A stretch of 6,314 bases of DNA, from assembly GCA_013695005.1 (NCBI GenBank), contig JACDBJ010000362.1, positions 1-6,314 of the forward strand, given 5' to 3'. Numbering within the stretch: the stretch's first letter is position 1; each line of letters begins with the position of its first letter. Positions 5,382-6,314 of this stretch are shown here, piece after piece. Made by a program: the position numbers and the translations under genes. Source of the stretch: Pseudonocardiales bacterium (GTDB lineage: Bacteria; Actinomycetota; Actinomycetes; Mycobacteriales; Pseudonocardiaceae). The notes under the pieces are model-generated. The model saw only the letters and a program-made list of their open reading frames with translations, searched no databases and was not told the DNA's origin.

Positions 5382-6314
5382 ATGGCGAATGCATCTGGGG
5401 TGTACAAGCGGTGTGGATGCCTCAACCCCGAGACGAAGCACCGGCTGGGTGGGCGGTGCCCATTGTCGGGCCAGCGCGGTCACGGGAGCTGGTATTTCTC
5501 GGTCGAGCTGCCCGCTCGGCGGGGCCGACGATGTCGGCTGCGACGTGGCGGGTTCCGCTCTCGGGCAGCAGCGAAACGGGCGCGGGCCTACTGGCTGGCC
5601 GGCGATGTCGATCCTGATCCGAGCTTGGTTACGGTCGGGCAGTGGTTGAACGTGTGGCTGGAGACCCGGTACGAGCTGCGCCCGAGCACTCGACGGCTCT
5701 ACACCCAAGACATCCGCCACTACCTGCGCCCTGGGCTCGGGAACGTCCTGCTGAAGGACCTGACCGTCGGCAAGGTGCAGGCCATGTTCACCAAGCTGCT
5801 GCGCAGCAGCGGCGCCGGCAGTAAACCGCTCTCCGGCGACGTTGCAACGTATCCGTGGCGTGCTGCGCGCCGCGCTCAACGGCGCGATCCGGCGGGGGCT
5901 GCTCACGCGGAACCTCGCGAGATGGGCCGAACTGCCGTCGGCTCGTCGACCTCGAGCGGTGATCTGGACCGACGCTCGGGTGGCGGTGTGGAGGGCCACC
6001 GGTCAGCGGCCGGCGGTCGCGGTGTGGACCGTCGATCAGACCGCCCGATTCCTGGCTCATGTCCGCGGTAGCAACCTGCACCCGTTGTTTCACCTGGTCG
6101 CCTTGTTGGGGCTGCGGCGCGGCGAGGTCATCGGGCTACGATGGTGCGACGTCGACGTGAAGGCTAGAACGCTGACGGTCTCGGACCAGGTCCAGGAGAT
6201 CGACGGGCGCGGCGTCGTGTGCCCGCCGAAGAGCGAGGCCAGTGTGCGGACCGTCGCGCTGGATCGAGGCACGGTCACGACGCTTCGCCACCTGCGCACC
6301 GAATCTCGCTCGGC
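5382..6314 (+). pseudogene. Phage-type tyrosine recombinase (integrase), frameshifted, 3' end beyond the right edge
   Basis: This is a site-specific recombinase of the actinobacterial phage/ICE integrase type. The first frame (5382-5834, 151 residues) has the N-terminal region typical of this group, VYKRCGC...GGRCPLSGQRGHGSWYF (residues 7-39). The core-binding domain follows, VTVGQWLNVWLETR (83-96) through LTVGKVQAMFTKLL (127-140). Around 5835 the homology moves to another frame (GCG at 5836), continuing ATLQRIRGVLRAALNGAIRRG, VAVWTVDQTARFLAHV and LLGLRRGEVIGLRW to the edge. The catalytic Arg of the LRRGE motif is at 6115-6117 and the hairpin Lys (PPKSEAS) at 6229-6231. The HxxR, second His and Tyr lie outside the window. 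The break sits in CTCTCCGGCG; a loss of two C residues from a C run would restore the common PLSPATLQ wording. As read, translation would run on in the wrong frame to 6071 with no catalytic domain. Confidence 0.88.

Noticed and set aside
5072..5425. 117-codon minus-strand frame between the toxin remnant and the integrase
   Set aside because: It overlaps the integrase start and its Shine-Dalgarno, has no recognisable domain and has unconvincing composition.
5830..5842. Programmed ribosomal frameshift in the integrase
   Set aside because: There is no slippery heptamer or clear downstream stimulator. Four indels in two neighbouring genes are better explained by decay or sequencing error.
1..6314. 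CRISPR array, rRNA or tRNA genes
   Set aside because: No regularly spaced repeats, no tRNA cloverleaf and no rRNA-like sequence were seen on either strand.

Overview
The window comes from a GC-rich actinobacterium. The base composition is strongly G/C, third codon positions are almost always G or C, and the gene families are ones typical of Actinobacteria. The genus cannot be named from this sequence. The window reads as a piece of a defence or mobile island, with an intact SMC-type defence operon on the left and decaying mobile-element genes on the right.

Left two thirds (1 to about 4247, minus strand): a tightly coupled operon read right to left. Its genes are a DUF2397/TIGR02677 protein (JetA, kleisin-like), a DUF2398/TIGR02678 protein (JetB, KITE-like) and the N-terminal third of a TIGR02680 SMC-like ATPase (JetC) that runs off the left edge. 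Both junctions are 4-base ATGA overlaps, and each start has a Shine-Dalgarno element exactly 8 bases upstream. This is a Wadjet (plasmid-restricting condensin) operon of the class that uses DUF2397/DUF2398/TIGR02680. Its nuclease subunit JetD (DUF2399/TIGR02679) would be expected just beyond the left edge. JetA and JetB together bind the SMC-like ATPase JetC, which extrudes loops on small circular DNA; JetD then cuts it.

Middle (4248-4399): a 152-base divergent intergenic region. It has two adjacent perfect palindromes and a TACAGT -10 box placed so that transcription would begin on the A of the next gene's ATG (a leaderless mRNA). A 10-base direct repeat with a 31-base period straddles that start.

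Right third (4400-6314, plus strand): a small toxin-antitoxin pair in which the antitoxin-like gene is intact and the PIN-domain (VapC-like) toxin is broken by three frameshifts. A 351-base stretch without a recognisable gene follows. Last comes a phage-type tyrosine recombinase (integrase) that is frameshifted near 5835 and runs off the right edge. The integrase suggests that the locus arrived on an integrative element. The broken toxin and integrase suggest that the element is now fixed in place, or that the sequence has indel errors, while the Wadjet reading frames stay clean for more than 4.2 kb.
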